The notes beneath the pieces were generated by a model. It was not told the origin of the DNA and did no database searches. It saw nothing but the letters and a program-made list of their open reading frames with translations. A program made the position numbers and the translations under genes. 64,000 nt of DNA from Xiphias gladius. Its lineage: Eukaryota > Chordata > Actinopteri > Istiophoriformes > Xiphiidae. Shown piece by piece: positions 1 to 11,142 of the stretch (positions are counted from its first letter, which is position 1; each line of letters begins with the position of its first letter). The DNA is taken from NCBI RefSeq assembly GCF_016859285.1, contig NC_053417.1, positions 22,474,706 through 22,538,705 of the forward strand. Reading direction: 5' to 3'.

Positions 1-37
1 TTCTTCCTCATCCTCTCAGGTCAGTTATACAAAAACG
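1..37 (+). repeat. Short duplicate of a chitinase splice-acceptor region
   Basis: The first 37 bases closely match the intron-exon junction at about 356-391, including the pyrimidine tract, the AG acceptor and the start of the exon reading V-S-Y. After about 30 bases the two copies diverge. It looks like a partial local duplication within the upstream chitinase gene, or the last part of a duplicated exon that begins outside the window. No reading frame can be followed from it. Confidence 0.55.
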
Positions 38-129
38 TCAATAGCTGTATTGTATGCCAATAGCTTTTACTGTGTTTGGTGTGACAAATCTCATTAGATT
101 TAACTGTTTTATTTGACCCCTCTTTTCAG

Positions 130-506
130 ACTTGCCTTTACATTGAAGGGGGTCAAATCCAGCTGATTCCTGATCAGAAAGTTCCATATGCCACCACAGA
201 AAATCAGTGGGTTGGATTTGATGACAAAGACAGTCGTGCTACAAAGGTAATTATCTGTTTAATTCAGTATTAACTGTGCAAATGACTGATTGCACACACA
301 TCTGGTTAAATAGATCATGTATTTTGTCAGCATGAGTTCTGCAGTAGAAATGTTTTCTTCCTCATCCTCTCAGGTCAGTTACCTAAAAACAAACAACTTT
401 GGAGGAGCTTTTGTCTGGTCTCTGGACCTGGATGACTTTAGTGGGCAGTTTTGTAAACAGGGCAACAATTCCTTCATCAGCCACCTGCATACTCTCCTGG
501 CTCCAG
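130..506 (+). CDS. Chitinase-family (GH18) gene, 3' exons only; gene starts outside the window
   Basis: Two exons of a GH18 chitinase-like protein are visible at 130-246 (39 codons) and 374-506 (133 nt, ending in phase 1). They have the same lengths and phases as the matching exons of the complete gene downstream. The first holds the ENQWVGFDD stretch and the second the FGGAFVWSLDLDDF segment that forms the end of the TIM barrel and carries a conserved substrate-site Trp. The second exon is followed by a good donor (GTAATA). The expected last exon with hinge and chitin-binding domain is not recognisable between 507 and 5400. If the donor is read through, translation ends at 544. The gene may therefore encode a short chitinase-like protein or be a decayed copy. 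The catalytic exon is outside the window, so activity cannot be judged. Confidence 0.8.
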
Positions 507-1039
507 GTAATAAAAATGCAATAAGTGTCTTTTGCGTCCTGTAGGGAGGTGGTGTTTTTTTATTTGATTTAATGCCATCAGCATTAATGTTATCACCTTT
601 TAATTGACTTTTATACTTTTTATTATGCATAGTGCAGTTGTGTGCTCCTTCTGTTTAGAAATCTGAGTATTCATGCTCAGTGATATTAACATATGATGTG
701 AGGATCAAGCAGGGTTAGAGAGTTGCCATGAGTGAAAAATGCTTATGCTTGCTCCTTTTAGGCCTCACTAATATACATGTAAATTTTAAAAACACTGTTT
801 ACACATGTCAGCGCTAACATTTTCAGATGAATCCATCAAGATTTTCAGATGGATTTTTTGTGAGCAATTTTTATTGGTTTACCTTTTCCCCTGTTTACAT
901 TCGTTATTGAGGAGACATTACATATGAAAATCAAATAACTGAAATACTGTGCTGACATTACATAACACATCTACATCTATTAACTAAGGTAATTATATAT
1001 ACATCATAAATGTATGTAAATTTATGTTTGCATAAAAAA

Positions 1040-1640
1040 ATGGAATGACATGCTATAAAAAATTACCTTTGGGAGTAAATTCATTTTTACAATAGAGATT
1101 CAGGATGCTAATGATATTGACAACTTTGACCATCTATTCAAATCCTCTTTTCAAGAGGATTTGAATAGATGTAATTTTCAAGTATCTAAAGTTTGAAACT
1201 GATGGTATACCTGAATAAAGATTTGTGTTAGTGTTATTGCCGCCTTTAGGGGAAGTAAGGAAGATTTTCCTAAATTGATCTTATAACCAGATTATGATCC
1301 AAATTCTTTAAGAATGTTTAAAACGATTGGAAGAGAAGTCATGGTATATGGTCAGGATATATTAACTGATCATCTGTGTACAAGTGTGTCTTATGAATAG
1401 TGCCCTTCACTGCTATCTCTTTCATTTCTTGGGAGTTCTGTACTTTTTGAGTTAAGGATTGGGCGAATAGCAGTGCCGAGGCTGGGCACCCCTGACGGCT
1501 ACCTTGTGCTATAGCAAACTGTGGAGAACACTGATTTCCTGTAAAGACCACAGCCATTGGATTAGAATAAAATTTTAAGCATATTTATGACATTTTTCCC
1601 AAAACCAATGTTCTGCATTGGTTACCATAGATATGACCAC
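1040..1640 (-). mobile_element. LINE (L1/Swimmer-like) reverse transcriptase fragment
   Basis: Read on the minus strand, 1557-1339 encodes a piece of non-LTR reverse transcriptase. The motif GSRQGCPASALLFA matches the usual GTRQGCPLSPLLFA, and YTDDQLIY matches the catalytic YADD box (here Y-T-D-D). Weaker similarity to the region after YADD continues to about 1040, with stops in frame. Neither 5' nor 3' end is present, so this is a 5'-truncated and internally decayed fossil. Assignment to an L1-type clade of fish rests on the spacing around the motif and is tentative. Confidence 0.7.
1131..1171. repeat. Perfect 19-bp inverted repeat with 3-base loop
   Basis: Bases 1131-1149 and 1153-1171 are exact reverse complements, separated by three bases. 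The hairpin lies inside the decayed LINE fragment. Such short-loop perfect palindromes typically arise by template switching during replication. Confidence 0.85.
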
Positions 1641-2756
1641 TGAAGGCGGTTCAGGTGGATTTCCATAAGCTCTCCATTGCGAATGAAATGTTTTTCCATC
1701 GAAGTCTGTAAATATACAAACGTTACTTCTATTATTTTAGTTATCCATATATAATATGAACAGTTTGTACTGTGTGTTTACAATTGTTGTCCTTTTGCTG
1801 TCTGTTAATTGTAACTGTATCTATATAAATTGGATGCATATGTTCCTGTTCTTTTTTCTGTCATTATCTACTCTGGCATGCCTTACTTAATTATATTGTT
1901 GCACACACCTTACTGAATGGGTGTGGTCTTGTTGGTTTATATCTAGCTATCAGATGACTGGATTTGCCTTGAGGACGCAGCTGTTCCATATTGTACTTAT
2001 TTATATACTGTAGGTCTAACTTTAATTAATACTAATTAATATTACTAAATTATTATATCAGTAATAATAAAGTGATACATTAGAAATACCACAAACGTCC
2101 CACAGTTTGTTTAGTTTCTTCAGAGGGAGTGGGTGAAGTTGTGCTAGAAATCCCAACTCTATTCATCACATAGAGACAAATGTACTGAGGTTGTCACTTG
2201 TGTAAATTCATTGCAGATCCAGTTTTTCAATCAAGGAGGATTAACAGAATAAAGAATGCAAGCATCCCCCAATAATAACAGTAAGGGTCATTCATATGTT
2301 TTTAATAGTTTCTTCACAACAATGGGGCTTTATGGCTACACAGATAGTACTTGTTAATAGCATAAATTCATTGCTGGTGAAGTCAGTCAGGAAATTATTA
2401 ATAGTACACAGAAGAAATAATGCTGGCCTTTATTAGTTCATTAGTTTGATTTCTTTCTAAATTCATTGCTTTCTCCAGTTGTAACCATGTAACTGGTGAA
2501 ATAGTCCAATAGATCATAGCATATTGGAAGAAAAAAAAGAAAGTGCACGTTTTGTAAGACATACATTTGTAACCCTTAAAAACATTTTGCGTGTGCTGGC
2601 AAGCAACATGACTTCTGATTTGCATAATAAAATTAATTGCCCTAGCTTAAACTGACATTATCAAGGGTGCAGTTGCTTGCCTTACAAGTTAAGCCATCCA
2701 ATGCTTGCACTACACCCAAGCTATGTCATTCAGTAGAACATAATTCACATTGTATA

Positions 2757-4232
2757 CAGTTAGGTGAATAGGTATTTGGACAATAACATAACTTTTGTAA
2801 TTTTGCCTCTATACACCACCGCCATTTTTATATATGGTCCCTCATTTTCAGAGGCTCAAAAGTAATTGGACTGTACACAAATGATCAGCTTCATGGCCAG
2901 GTGTGGCCTTTTCCTTCGTTATTTCATGACAAATTAAGCAGATAAAAAGTCTGGAGTTGAGTCCCAGTGCATTTGGTAGCTGTTCATGGGAACTCTCAAT
3001 ATGCGGTCCAAAGAGGTGTTGATGCAAATGAGGAAGGCCATCATTAGGCTGAAAAAACAAAACAAACCTATCAGAAAGATGGCAGAAACTTTTGGAGTTG
3101 CCAAATCAACAATTTGGTCCATTGTTAAAAAGAAGGAATGCACTGGCGACCTCAGCAACACCAAAAGGCCTGGAAGACCACTGAAGACAACTAAAGTCAA
3201 TATTCGCAGAATTCTCTCCTGGTAGAAAAACCCCTCACAACATCTAGCCAGGTCAAGAACACTCTCAGGGAGGTAGGCGCATCATTGTCAATGTCTGCAA
3301 TCAAGAGACACCGTCACTAATGTAAATACAGAGGGTTTACCACAAGATGAAAACCACTGGTAACACTGACGAACAGAAAGGTCAGATTGGACTTTGATGA
3401 ACAGACAGACAGATGAAACCAAGATTAACTTGTACCAGAGTGATGGGAAGAGAAAAGTATGGAGAAGGAAAGGAACAGCCCATGATCCAAAGCAAACCGC
3501 ATCATGTCAAACATGGAGGATCCAGTGTTATGGCATGGGCATGTATGGCTGCCAATGGAACTGGATCACTGGTGTTTATTGATGATGTGACTGCTGATAA
3601 AAGTAGCAGGATGAATTCTGAAGTGTATAGGGCTACACTCTCTGCTCCGATTCAGCCAAATGCTGCAAAACCGATAGGATGGTTCTTCACAATACAGATG
3701 GATAATTACCCAAAACATACTGTGAAAGAAACCCAAGAGCTTCTCAAGGCAAAGAAAAGGAAAATTCTTCAATGACCGAGTCACGCACCTGACCTCAGCC
3801 CAATTGAGCCTGCTTTTCCCTTGCTGAAGATAAACCTGAGGGCAGAGAGACCCACAAACAAGCAGCAACTGAAGGCAGCTACGGTAAAGGCCTGGCAAAG
3901 CATCTCAAGGGAGCAAACTCAGCATTTGGTGATGTCCATGGGTTCCAGACATCATTAGCTGCAAAGGATTTTCATCCTAGTATTAAAAATAATCCTTATA
4001 TTTACGATTATGTTTGTTTGTCCAATTACTTTTGAGCCTCAGATACGAGGGACTATGTATGAAAATGTCTGTAACAGTTAATGTGATATTTTTATTGAAA
4101 CCCCTTGAATTAAAGCTGATAGTTCACACTTCAATCACATCTTGATTCATTCGTTTCAAATCCATTGTGGTGCTGTACAGAGGCAGAATTACAAAAATTC
4201 TGTCACCGTCCAAATACTCATGTACCTGACTG
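2757..4232 (+). mobile_element. Tc1/mariner-type DNA transposon, both ends present, transposase broken
   Basis: The element is about 1476 bp and is flanked by TA duplications at 2755-2756 and 4233-4234. Its ends are imperfect inverted repeats: the first roughly 50 bases match the reverse complement of the last 50. A second matching pair lies inside (about 2850-2870 and 4019-4039), giving the IR/DR layout of Tc1-like elements. The transposase reads forward from 2986 with a helix-turn-helix and the GRP-like linker (KRPGRPLKTT). It continues in other frames with DETKINLYQSDGK, VKHGGSSVMAW, a D-N-x-PKHT block and APDLSPIEP, which together carry the DD34E catalytic blocks. At least two frame disruptions and a stop at 3223-3225 mean it cannot make a full protein. 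It lies between the two tandem chitinase genes. Confidence 0.92.
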
Positions 4233-4938
4233 TAATGGTTTGTCAAAGTTTGGTGATCAATCACAATTAATAGTTTATAATTTCGTCTTTGCTTTGCATG
4301 TCAATGGTAAAGTAAACATAAAGTACGACAAGACCGTCATATGGCTCACAGACAACAGCTTTCAAAATATTTTAATTACAGTATATTCATTAAAAACATA
4401 TGAATTAGGAATATATCTCAATTTGGAAAATTAATGCAGTCTGGAGGTTATTAATGGATACTACAGATATGTATAACTAGAAGATAATCTTTAACTTTTT
4501 AATCTCAAAATACATTATAACAATAAAATCATGTAAACGTAATTCAGAAAAAATCTACAAAATGTCAAGTGTCACTTTGTCTCTCTTAAGCATCACAGCG
4601 CAAAACCTTTATGAAGTAAAAAAGAAATTGTTGCTATAAGCCAGACAGGAGGAAGAATAAACATATTAACTCGAGAGACACAGAAGCAGAACCTGTTTGT
4701 CAAACATTCCGAGAGATGGGAGCCAACAACGACTGCATCGTGCATTAACTTCCCTTGATTATAGCCTTGGACTGGGAGTTTCGGCTCATGCAGTTTTGTC
4801 CTTCTTTTATCTGATTGACCTGAGATTGACCTGTTAACTATACTACTGACAACACACTTCCATAGTTTAGAGCGCAATCAGCTCATGGGACTGGGAGCAA
4901 TATTTAAAGCACAATCTATTATTCAGATATAAATGTAG

Positions 4939-4942
<4 letters not shown>

Positions 4943-4995
<53 letters not shown>

Positions 4996-4996
4996 A
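4943..4996. repeat. (TA)n followed by (TG)n microsatellite
   Basis: About 19 TA units run directly into about 7 TG units. It is a compound dinucleotide repeat in intergenic DNA upstream of the second chitinase promoter. Confidence 0.95.
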
Positions 4997-5398
4997 GATA
5001 TAATGTAACCCTTGAACAAAAACCCAAAACAAAAGGTTGAACTTTGTAGTGATTCGTAAACTTATTGGCAGGTCCTTTAATAAAACAACAAAAACTAATT
5101 AAGTTATTAATGTTACCTGTTTTCAAGGTATGTTATATAAGTCTTAAAAAATACCGGGGTAAATAGACTTACATTTGAAATTTGAACTGATTCTGAAACC
5201 AAAAATGATTCTGTATCTATTATGTGAGCCGCTGTACTTCAAAATTATAATTCAAACACGTTTATTCATTTAAAAATGAAGTTCAAAATATTCCCCATCT
5301 AACTTGAAAAGTCAAAGAAAAACAATTAACTTACATCGTATGTAATTATGCATTCATTTTCTGCATCCTCTAAATCTGCCCCACCTCCTTTACCTTTC

Positions 5399-5473
5399 TA
5401 TATAAAAGCCTCATTGCCACACATCCTCAGCCACAGTAAAGAGGGGATTGTAGCCTCCATCTCCAACATACGT
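5399..5473 (+). promoter_or_regulatory. TATA box and untranslated first exon of the chitinase-like gene
   Basis: TATAAAAG at 5401-5408 sits about 30 bp before a likely transcription start near 5430. The short untranslated exon ends at 5473, followed by the donor GTGAGT. The next exon starts at 6451 after a clean CCCCACAG acceptor, seven bases before the ATG at 6458. The intact chitinase at 42-45 kb also has a TATAAAAG box but has its ATG in the first exon, so the two genes differ in 5' structure. Confidence 0.65.
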
Positions 5474-6457
5474 GTGAGTATTAAACCTACTCTAAAATAA
5501 TTATATTAATTTTTTAATTATTACAATTGAGAAAATGTTACAGTCACCAAGCTAAACAAATAGACACATTTTGATAGGCACTTTGAACTAACAAGGTTCA
5601 TTTTCATGTTGTACCTCCTGTTATTTTTATTGTCAGAAATGTTGCAATTAAGTGGCCAACCTTAAAAGGTTGGTTAAATGCATACAGTAACAATCGTGTT
5701 AAATTAGATCAAATCTGACAAGACTTGAGACGTGACATCCTGTGGGATTGAAATAGTATAAAATATTACAATCTGTTTATCTCTGTCAAGCAAGTGCTTG
5801 ATTGATGAGGCAAAGCATTAAAAAATAATCATAATTAAATAATTAATAACAATGAAGTGGTTGACTCACGTTTGTCAAAGTAGCTTTCCTGTCCCCTCCA
5901 CTTCATACCTATTTTTAAATTTCTGTGGCTACACTTGCAAGTTTGCGGTGAGCTGCTGAGTTTGTCCCTTTCAGTCCTTACACTTGTGATTTATCACAGC
6001 AGTGCTCTTGTTACGTTGTTGTTACACTGTGGTTACATGATTTCTTTCTTTTCTTTTTTTATTAGATATTTCCTATTAAATGTTGTTGTAGTAATTGCAT
6101 ATGTTAGTTATGCTACGTGTTTGCCATAGCACGGCAAACACATAGCCAACAACTGAACTGACAACTACATTCTCAAGCGTCAGTGACTGACTTGACATCC
6201 CATGACATTCATGGCAGCTGGGAGAGTCTCATCAAATGATGTTCATCCCATAAGCACTTAGGCAAAACATATTTTTGTTTTATTTGTTTCTTTTTTGTTT
6301 GTTTTTTTGAGATTACATAGTTTGGGAACTGAACTCAAAGCTGTGTCGTTTCTATGACTTCTTATTTGTGCCTGAATAATTATTATTTTTCATTAATAAT
6401 ATAGTTAAATTATGTTTTCTTTTTTTGTCAATTGTTGCTTTTCCCCACAGTATAAAC

Positions 6458-9400
6458 ATGAGCAAGCTAATTCTAATTGCAGGTAAGGCACTTTTTAAAA
6501 CTGATCAAATTAACATTCACAAAAGCTCTGTTTTAACCGAATACTGACTGAGTCTGTCCCTTTGAAGGTCTCTGTGTGATCATCTCAACCTTGGGTGAGT
6601 TTATCTTTTGCATTAAAAAATCTTAAATTAAATCCCTAAATAATTAGTGTTGTCAACTCTGATCTTTATCTCAAATTAACCAACTGATTTCTTACATGTT
6701 TCAGCTTCGTCTTCCAAACTGGTGTGTTACTACAACAGCTGGTCCGAAAATAGAATAGGGGAAGGGAAGTTCACGCTATTAGATGTTGATCCAAACCTGT
6801 GTACCCATCTGATCTTTGCCTTTTCTGGCATTAATGATGCCCATGAGCTGGTCCCCAATAACAGAAGTGACCTGCAAAGCTACATAACTTTTAATGAACT
6901 GAAACTTAGGTCAGTGCTTAATCCTTTATATACTGTAGAAATTGCCTTTTTATTTTAAAGTATAAAATAATTATTGCTTAACTTCTATTCCTCACATAGA
7001 AATCCGAATCTCAAAACCCTTTTGGCAGTTGGTGGCTGGACCTTTGGCACACAAAAGTAGGATACGTAAATACAACATAACAAATTACATCTAATTTAAT
7101 ATCTGGCATGTCTCCTTCAGCGCAATTTCTGTTTAAATGTGCAGATTCAGCGCCATGGTGGCAACAGCGGCCAACAGACAAAAGTTCATCCTGTCATCTA
7201 TCACACTACTGAGAACATTCGGCTTTGACGGGATAAACTTGGACTGGCAATTCCCTGGAACACAAGGAGGCCATCCACTGGACAAAGAGAGGTTCACTCT
7301 GTTGTGCGAGGTCAGATCTATAATTTCTCCTCTGAGACAAACATAATCACAAATACACAATAAAAGATGGATATTGTTATGATTAATTATTATTATTAAT
7401 GCTACGTTATTTGACATCTAATCAAGCCAGACTGACCCATGCCTATGTATTGTACAGGAACTCCTATGTGCCTATGAGGATGAGGGAATAGAAACTGGCC
7501 GCCCCAGATTACTAGTCACCGCTGCCGTGGCTGCTGACAAAGAAATCATCGATGCCAGTTATGAAGTTGCAAAGATTTCCAAGTAAACAGAACTTTTTTC
7601 TTTCTCCATTATTATTTTCATTTCAGTGATTAGATGTCATCATGTGTTGGTGAACTCGATCACAATTGCATTTTTTTGTTTTTGTTTAGGTACCTGGATT
7701 TCATTAATGTGATGACATATGACTTTCATGGCAATTGGGACTGGTTCACAGGACATCATAGCCCTTTATACAGTAGACCCCAAGACACTGGAAGTTTCGT
7801 TTACTTAAATACTGTGAGTGGAGGATCTCATACTGTCATTTGTCAATTAGTTATTAGGTATATAGAGATAAAATTGATGACAGGTTAAGAGGGTATTTTA
7901 AGAATACACATTTAATTTAAGTTGAATTTATATGTTTTTCAATGTATCTATTTTCAGATCGTATTTGTCACTAAGATTTATAGCCAATTGGTTATGAATA
8001 CCTTTTAAGTATCATATTCCTTTATGAAACAATAATACATGCTGATAGAAGCACTGATATCAGGGAATGATATTTGCCAGCACAAATAGTGATATAAACT
8101 GCCTCGAAATGCCAGTGGGAGGTGGTCCCTCTTAGTGAATGCCATTTATTTGTAGAATATTCTTTTAAATTTGCATAATGCTGTAACTTTCCCAACTCAG
8201 GTGTGGATCGTGAATATTATTATTATTAACCATTACAGGTAATAAATATTTATTACACAGGATGCTTAACATAAAGCTGGGTATCTTCTAATCTATTTAT
8301 AAATGAATGGTGTATCTCAACAGAGCAACAGTGTAGTACCAATAATCAACAGTGACACTTTTTCATCTTTCTGCCCGTCTGCAAAAGAATCGACAGTCTA
8401 TGGAGAGAACAAACATTTTTGAGATCAGTAAAGCACGGACATTTGCCCCACGCTGACTGCAAACGGGTTCACTGCGTCAGTCCAAAAAGGGGTGTATGTA
8501 ATGACAGAACACTTCTTACCTTTTTGTTAGCACACTTTTCGGATTTACAACAAGGTACCACAGACTGAGCGACAAAATCCAGTGACTTGAGACTTTTATT
8601 TTACACTATACACTATGGAGTTGTTGCTCACATGAACTATATAGCTGTTTTGTGTCTTCTTTCTAAATTTCAGGACTTTGCACTGCGGTACTGGCAGGAC
8701 CAGGGGGTAGCTGCTGAAAAGCTAATTTTGGGATTTGCTGCATATGGACGAACCTTTACCCTATCCTCTTTATCCAGTGAGGTTGGAGCACCAATCAGTA
8801 ATGTTGGTCATGCAGGCCTTTACACCGAGGAGGCAGGCCTCTGGTCCTATTACGAGGTGAAACTGAAAGATCCAATCAGACCTAATAATTGGGCTAATCC
8901 AGTGGTTCTCAAACTTTTTCTGGCATGACCCCCCTCTTCAGAAGCCGAAACAAGTTCAAAAGTTCACCCCCGGCCCCACGCCTCCACAACTTGACTTTTA
9001 GTAAAATAAAGGTTAGCACCATAGCATCAGCAAACTCTTGTTTATTTTCCCTACATAAATGATATTCATTCATCTTAGTTTCACTCCATATTTTTCCCCT
9101 TGCCATCCATGTCCCCTCTGTAGTGGCTGTATGCCCCCCAAGGGAGGCCTGCTCCCCAGTTTGAGAACCACTGGGCTAATCATGCATATAGATTTTATTG
9201 TGTATGATGTGTAAAGTCTCTGATTAGGCGAATATGTTGTTTTAAAATTTGACCCTTCTTTTCAGGTTTGTCTTTATCTTGAAGGAAAAACAGTCCAGTG
9301 GATTGAACACCAGAATGTTCCATGTGGCAGCACAGGAAATCAGTGGGTTGGATTTGACAATAAAGAGAGCATTTACGCTAAGGTAGCCATGTGTTTTAAT

Positions 9401-10240
9401 AAAACTACTACAGTAATTCTTTAGACAATGACTAGTTGTACGCAAATCCAATCATACAGTTACTGTATTATCCTGACTTTAAATTTTTTTCTTTTGTATA
9501 CTCACAGGTCAACTACCTAACACAAAACAACTTTGGAGGAGTCTTTGTCTGGTCTCTCGACCTGGATGATTTTAAAGGGCAGTTCTGTAAACAGGGCAAA
9601 TATCCCCTTATCAGCTATCTGCATAGTCTTCTGGTGTCAGGTAAACCCAAAAGGTTTTAAAAAGTATCTATCCTATCCTGTAGAATGGTATGGGCATTTT
9701 GATGAAATTTTGGATGAAATCTCAGCAGTTAAACTCAGTCACAGTCATACAATTTATTGATCAGATAAAACTACATTACAATATGTGACCAATTTCTTCC
9801 ACACCTTCCACAAACCTCTCTAAATATAGGAGTTGGACCTGGACATGTAAATATTCATCATATTCCACATCCAGAGATTCCACCTGTGGACTACAGCGAC
9901 GAGCCTGACTATGAAATTCCAATCCCTGCCACCACCGCCCGCCCCGCCCGCCCCGCCCCGCCCCGCCCCGCCCCGCCCCGCCCCGCCCCGCCCCGCCCCG
10001 CCCCGCCCCGCCCCCGCCGCCGCCGCCCCCACGACCAATGCTGGAAAACTGGATAAAACATTCTGCGTAGGAAAGCCCAATGATCTTTTTCCCAACCCCA
10101 ATGACCCAGGCTCTTTTTTCCAATGTTTCAATGGCAAAACCTATTTCCAAGTATGTCAGCCTAATTTAGTCTTCCAAGAAAGCTGCAAATGCTGTAAGTT
10201 TCCCAACTCAGGTGTGGATCGTGAATATTATTATTATTAA
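6458..10240 (+). CDS. Chitinase-like protein (GH18 + CBM14) with altered catalytic motif; C-terminal domain out of frame
   Basis: Exons: 6458-6482, 6568-6594, 6705-6909, 7000-7056, 7145-7310, 7458-7582, 7690-7813, 8674-8856, 9266-9382, 9508-9640 and 9830-10240; phases agree through all junctions. The protein has a signal peptide (MSKLILIAG...), then the GH18 barrel: CYYNSW, GGWTFGT, the catalytic segment FDGINLDWQFPG, MTYDFHG and the FVWSLDLDDF strand. GH18 chitinases need DxxDxDxE. Here residues 136 and 140 are Asn and Gln, so loss of hydrolysis with possible sugar binding is inferred. The last exon has a hinge, then a six-cysteine chitin-binding domain (FCVGKPNDLFPNP...). A CCCCG repeat in the hinge leaves the two parts in different frames: read straight, translation stops at 10054-10056 after 462 residues; the CBM14 frame runs to TAA at 10238-10240. 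Assembly error, repeat-length allele or real truncation are all possible. Confidence 0.88.
8175..8288 (+). repeat. Near-identical copy of the gene's own 3' end inside intron 8
   Basis: About 110 bp here match 10187-10299 in the same orientation with only one or two differences. The source region covers the last codons of the chitin-binding exon, its stop codon and the start of the 3' UTR. The copy lies in the intron between the exons ending at 7813 and starting at 8674. The high identity implies a recent duplication or gene conversion. Confidence 0.85.
8900..9173. mobile_element. hAT-type MITE with perfect 8-bp target duplication
   Basis: The ends CAGTGGTTCTCAAACT and AGTTTGAGAACCACTG are perfect inverted repeats. 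The 8-bp GGCTAATC occurs immediately on both sides (8892-8899 and 9174-9181). The 274-bp element has no coding capacity, so it is a non-autonomous hAT element. It sits in the intron between exons 8674-8856 and 9266-9382 of the chitinase-like gene. Confidence 0.95.
9951..10010 (+). repeat. (CCCCG)12 pentanucleotide repeat in a coding exon
   Basis: Twelve perfect CCCCG units lie in the hinge of the chitinase-like gene, with related C/G-rich sequence on both sides (9935-10030). Every frame reads through as Pro, Arg and Ala. Because the unit is 5 bp, each gain or loss changes the frame of the following chitin-binding domain. With twelve units the upstream and downstream frames disagree by one base; thirteen or ten units would put them in agreement. 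Confidence 0.93.
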
Positions 10241-11142
10241 CCATTACAGGTAATAAATATTTATTACACAGGATGCTTAACATAAAGCTGGGTATCTTTG
10301 CTTCTTATACTTCACTACTACTTTACTGAATTCAATGCAAGGTTCTTCCTATGTAATGAAATCCAGTTTGAATGCCTCCTATTTAGATAGTCAAGTGTGA
10401 GAGAAAAATTTTAATCTTTCATTTTCTTTTTCAACTCAACAAATATATAATTTACGGGGAAATTGTGATGTCATTCATTACATCACAATTGGTAAATATG
10501 GTAAAATAAATCATATGACAACAAGCACATCATTGCAGTTATTTGTTATGTTTGTTGTATTTTTGTATACGTTTTATTTTTAAACAGTGCCCGTGTCAAG
10601 CTTGTGTCCAAATTCTAAATAGCCTTTACAAATAAGGATTCATTTTAAGGAGTCAGACATTAAAATTCAAAAAATAAATCACTGAACATGACTCAAGAAG
10701 AAGTACAAAAAATACACTTTTGAATATCACAATTCAACAATATTTATTTATTCAGTCATTTACTAAAATCATACCATCATAATTTTAAGTTAAAAAAATC
10801 ATCAGAGCAGTCCATCACAAAATCTTATTCACTTACACAAAGAAGCGTCATAACATTGGCCTGTGATTATTCCATTTCAGCAAGGTCAATATTGTATCTG
10901 ATCACACAAGATTGAAATGAGTCATGAGTTGTTTTACTGTACAGCTCAAACTATAGGCCACTGGAAAAAATTACCTTCTGGCTCTAAAATACAGATCCCA
11001 CCATTTTTTGAAATTCCGTGACAAAAGAGTGAGTCAGGCCATGGTCCACTTGAGACCTGTTGAAATTATTCTGACTAACAATAACACAGCAGTAGCCTGT
11101 GTTATTGCATTTGTTTGACTTGTTACCAATGCTGTCAATTCC
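10241..11142. other. 3' UTR of the chitinase-like gene, then 3' UTR of PM20D1
   Basis: The left part is the untranslated end of the chitinase-like gene. The right part is the 3' UTR of PM20D1 on the opposite strand, ending near the AATAAA signals at 10743-10752 (read on the minus strand). The two genes converge, leaving only a few hundred bases between their ends. No coding exon is visible. Confidence 0.6.
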
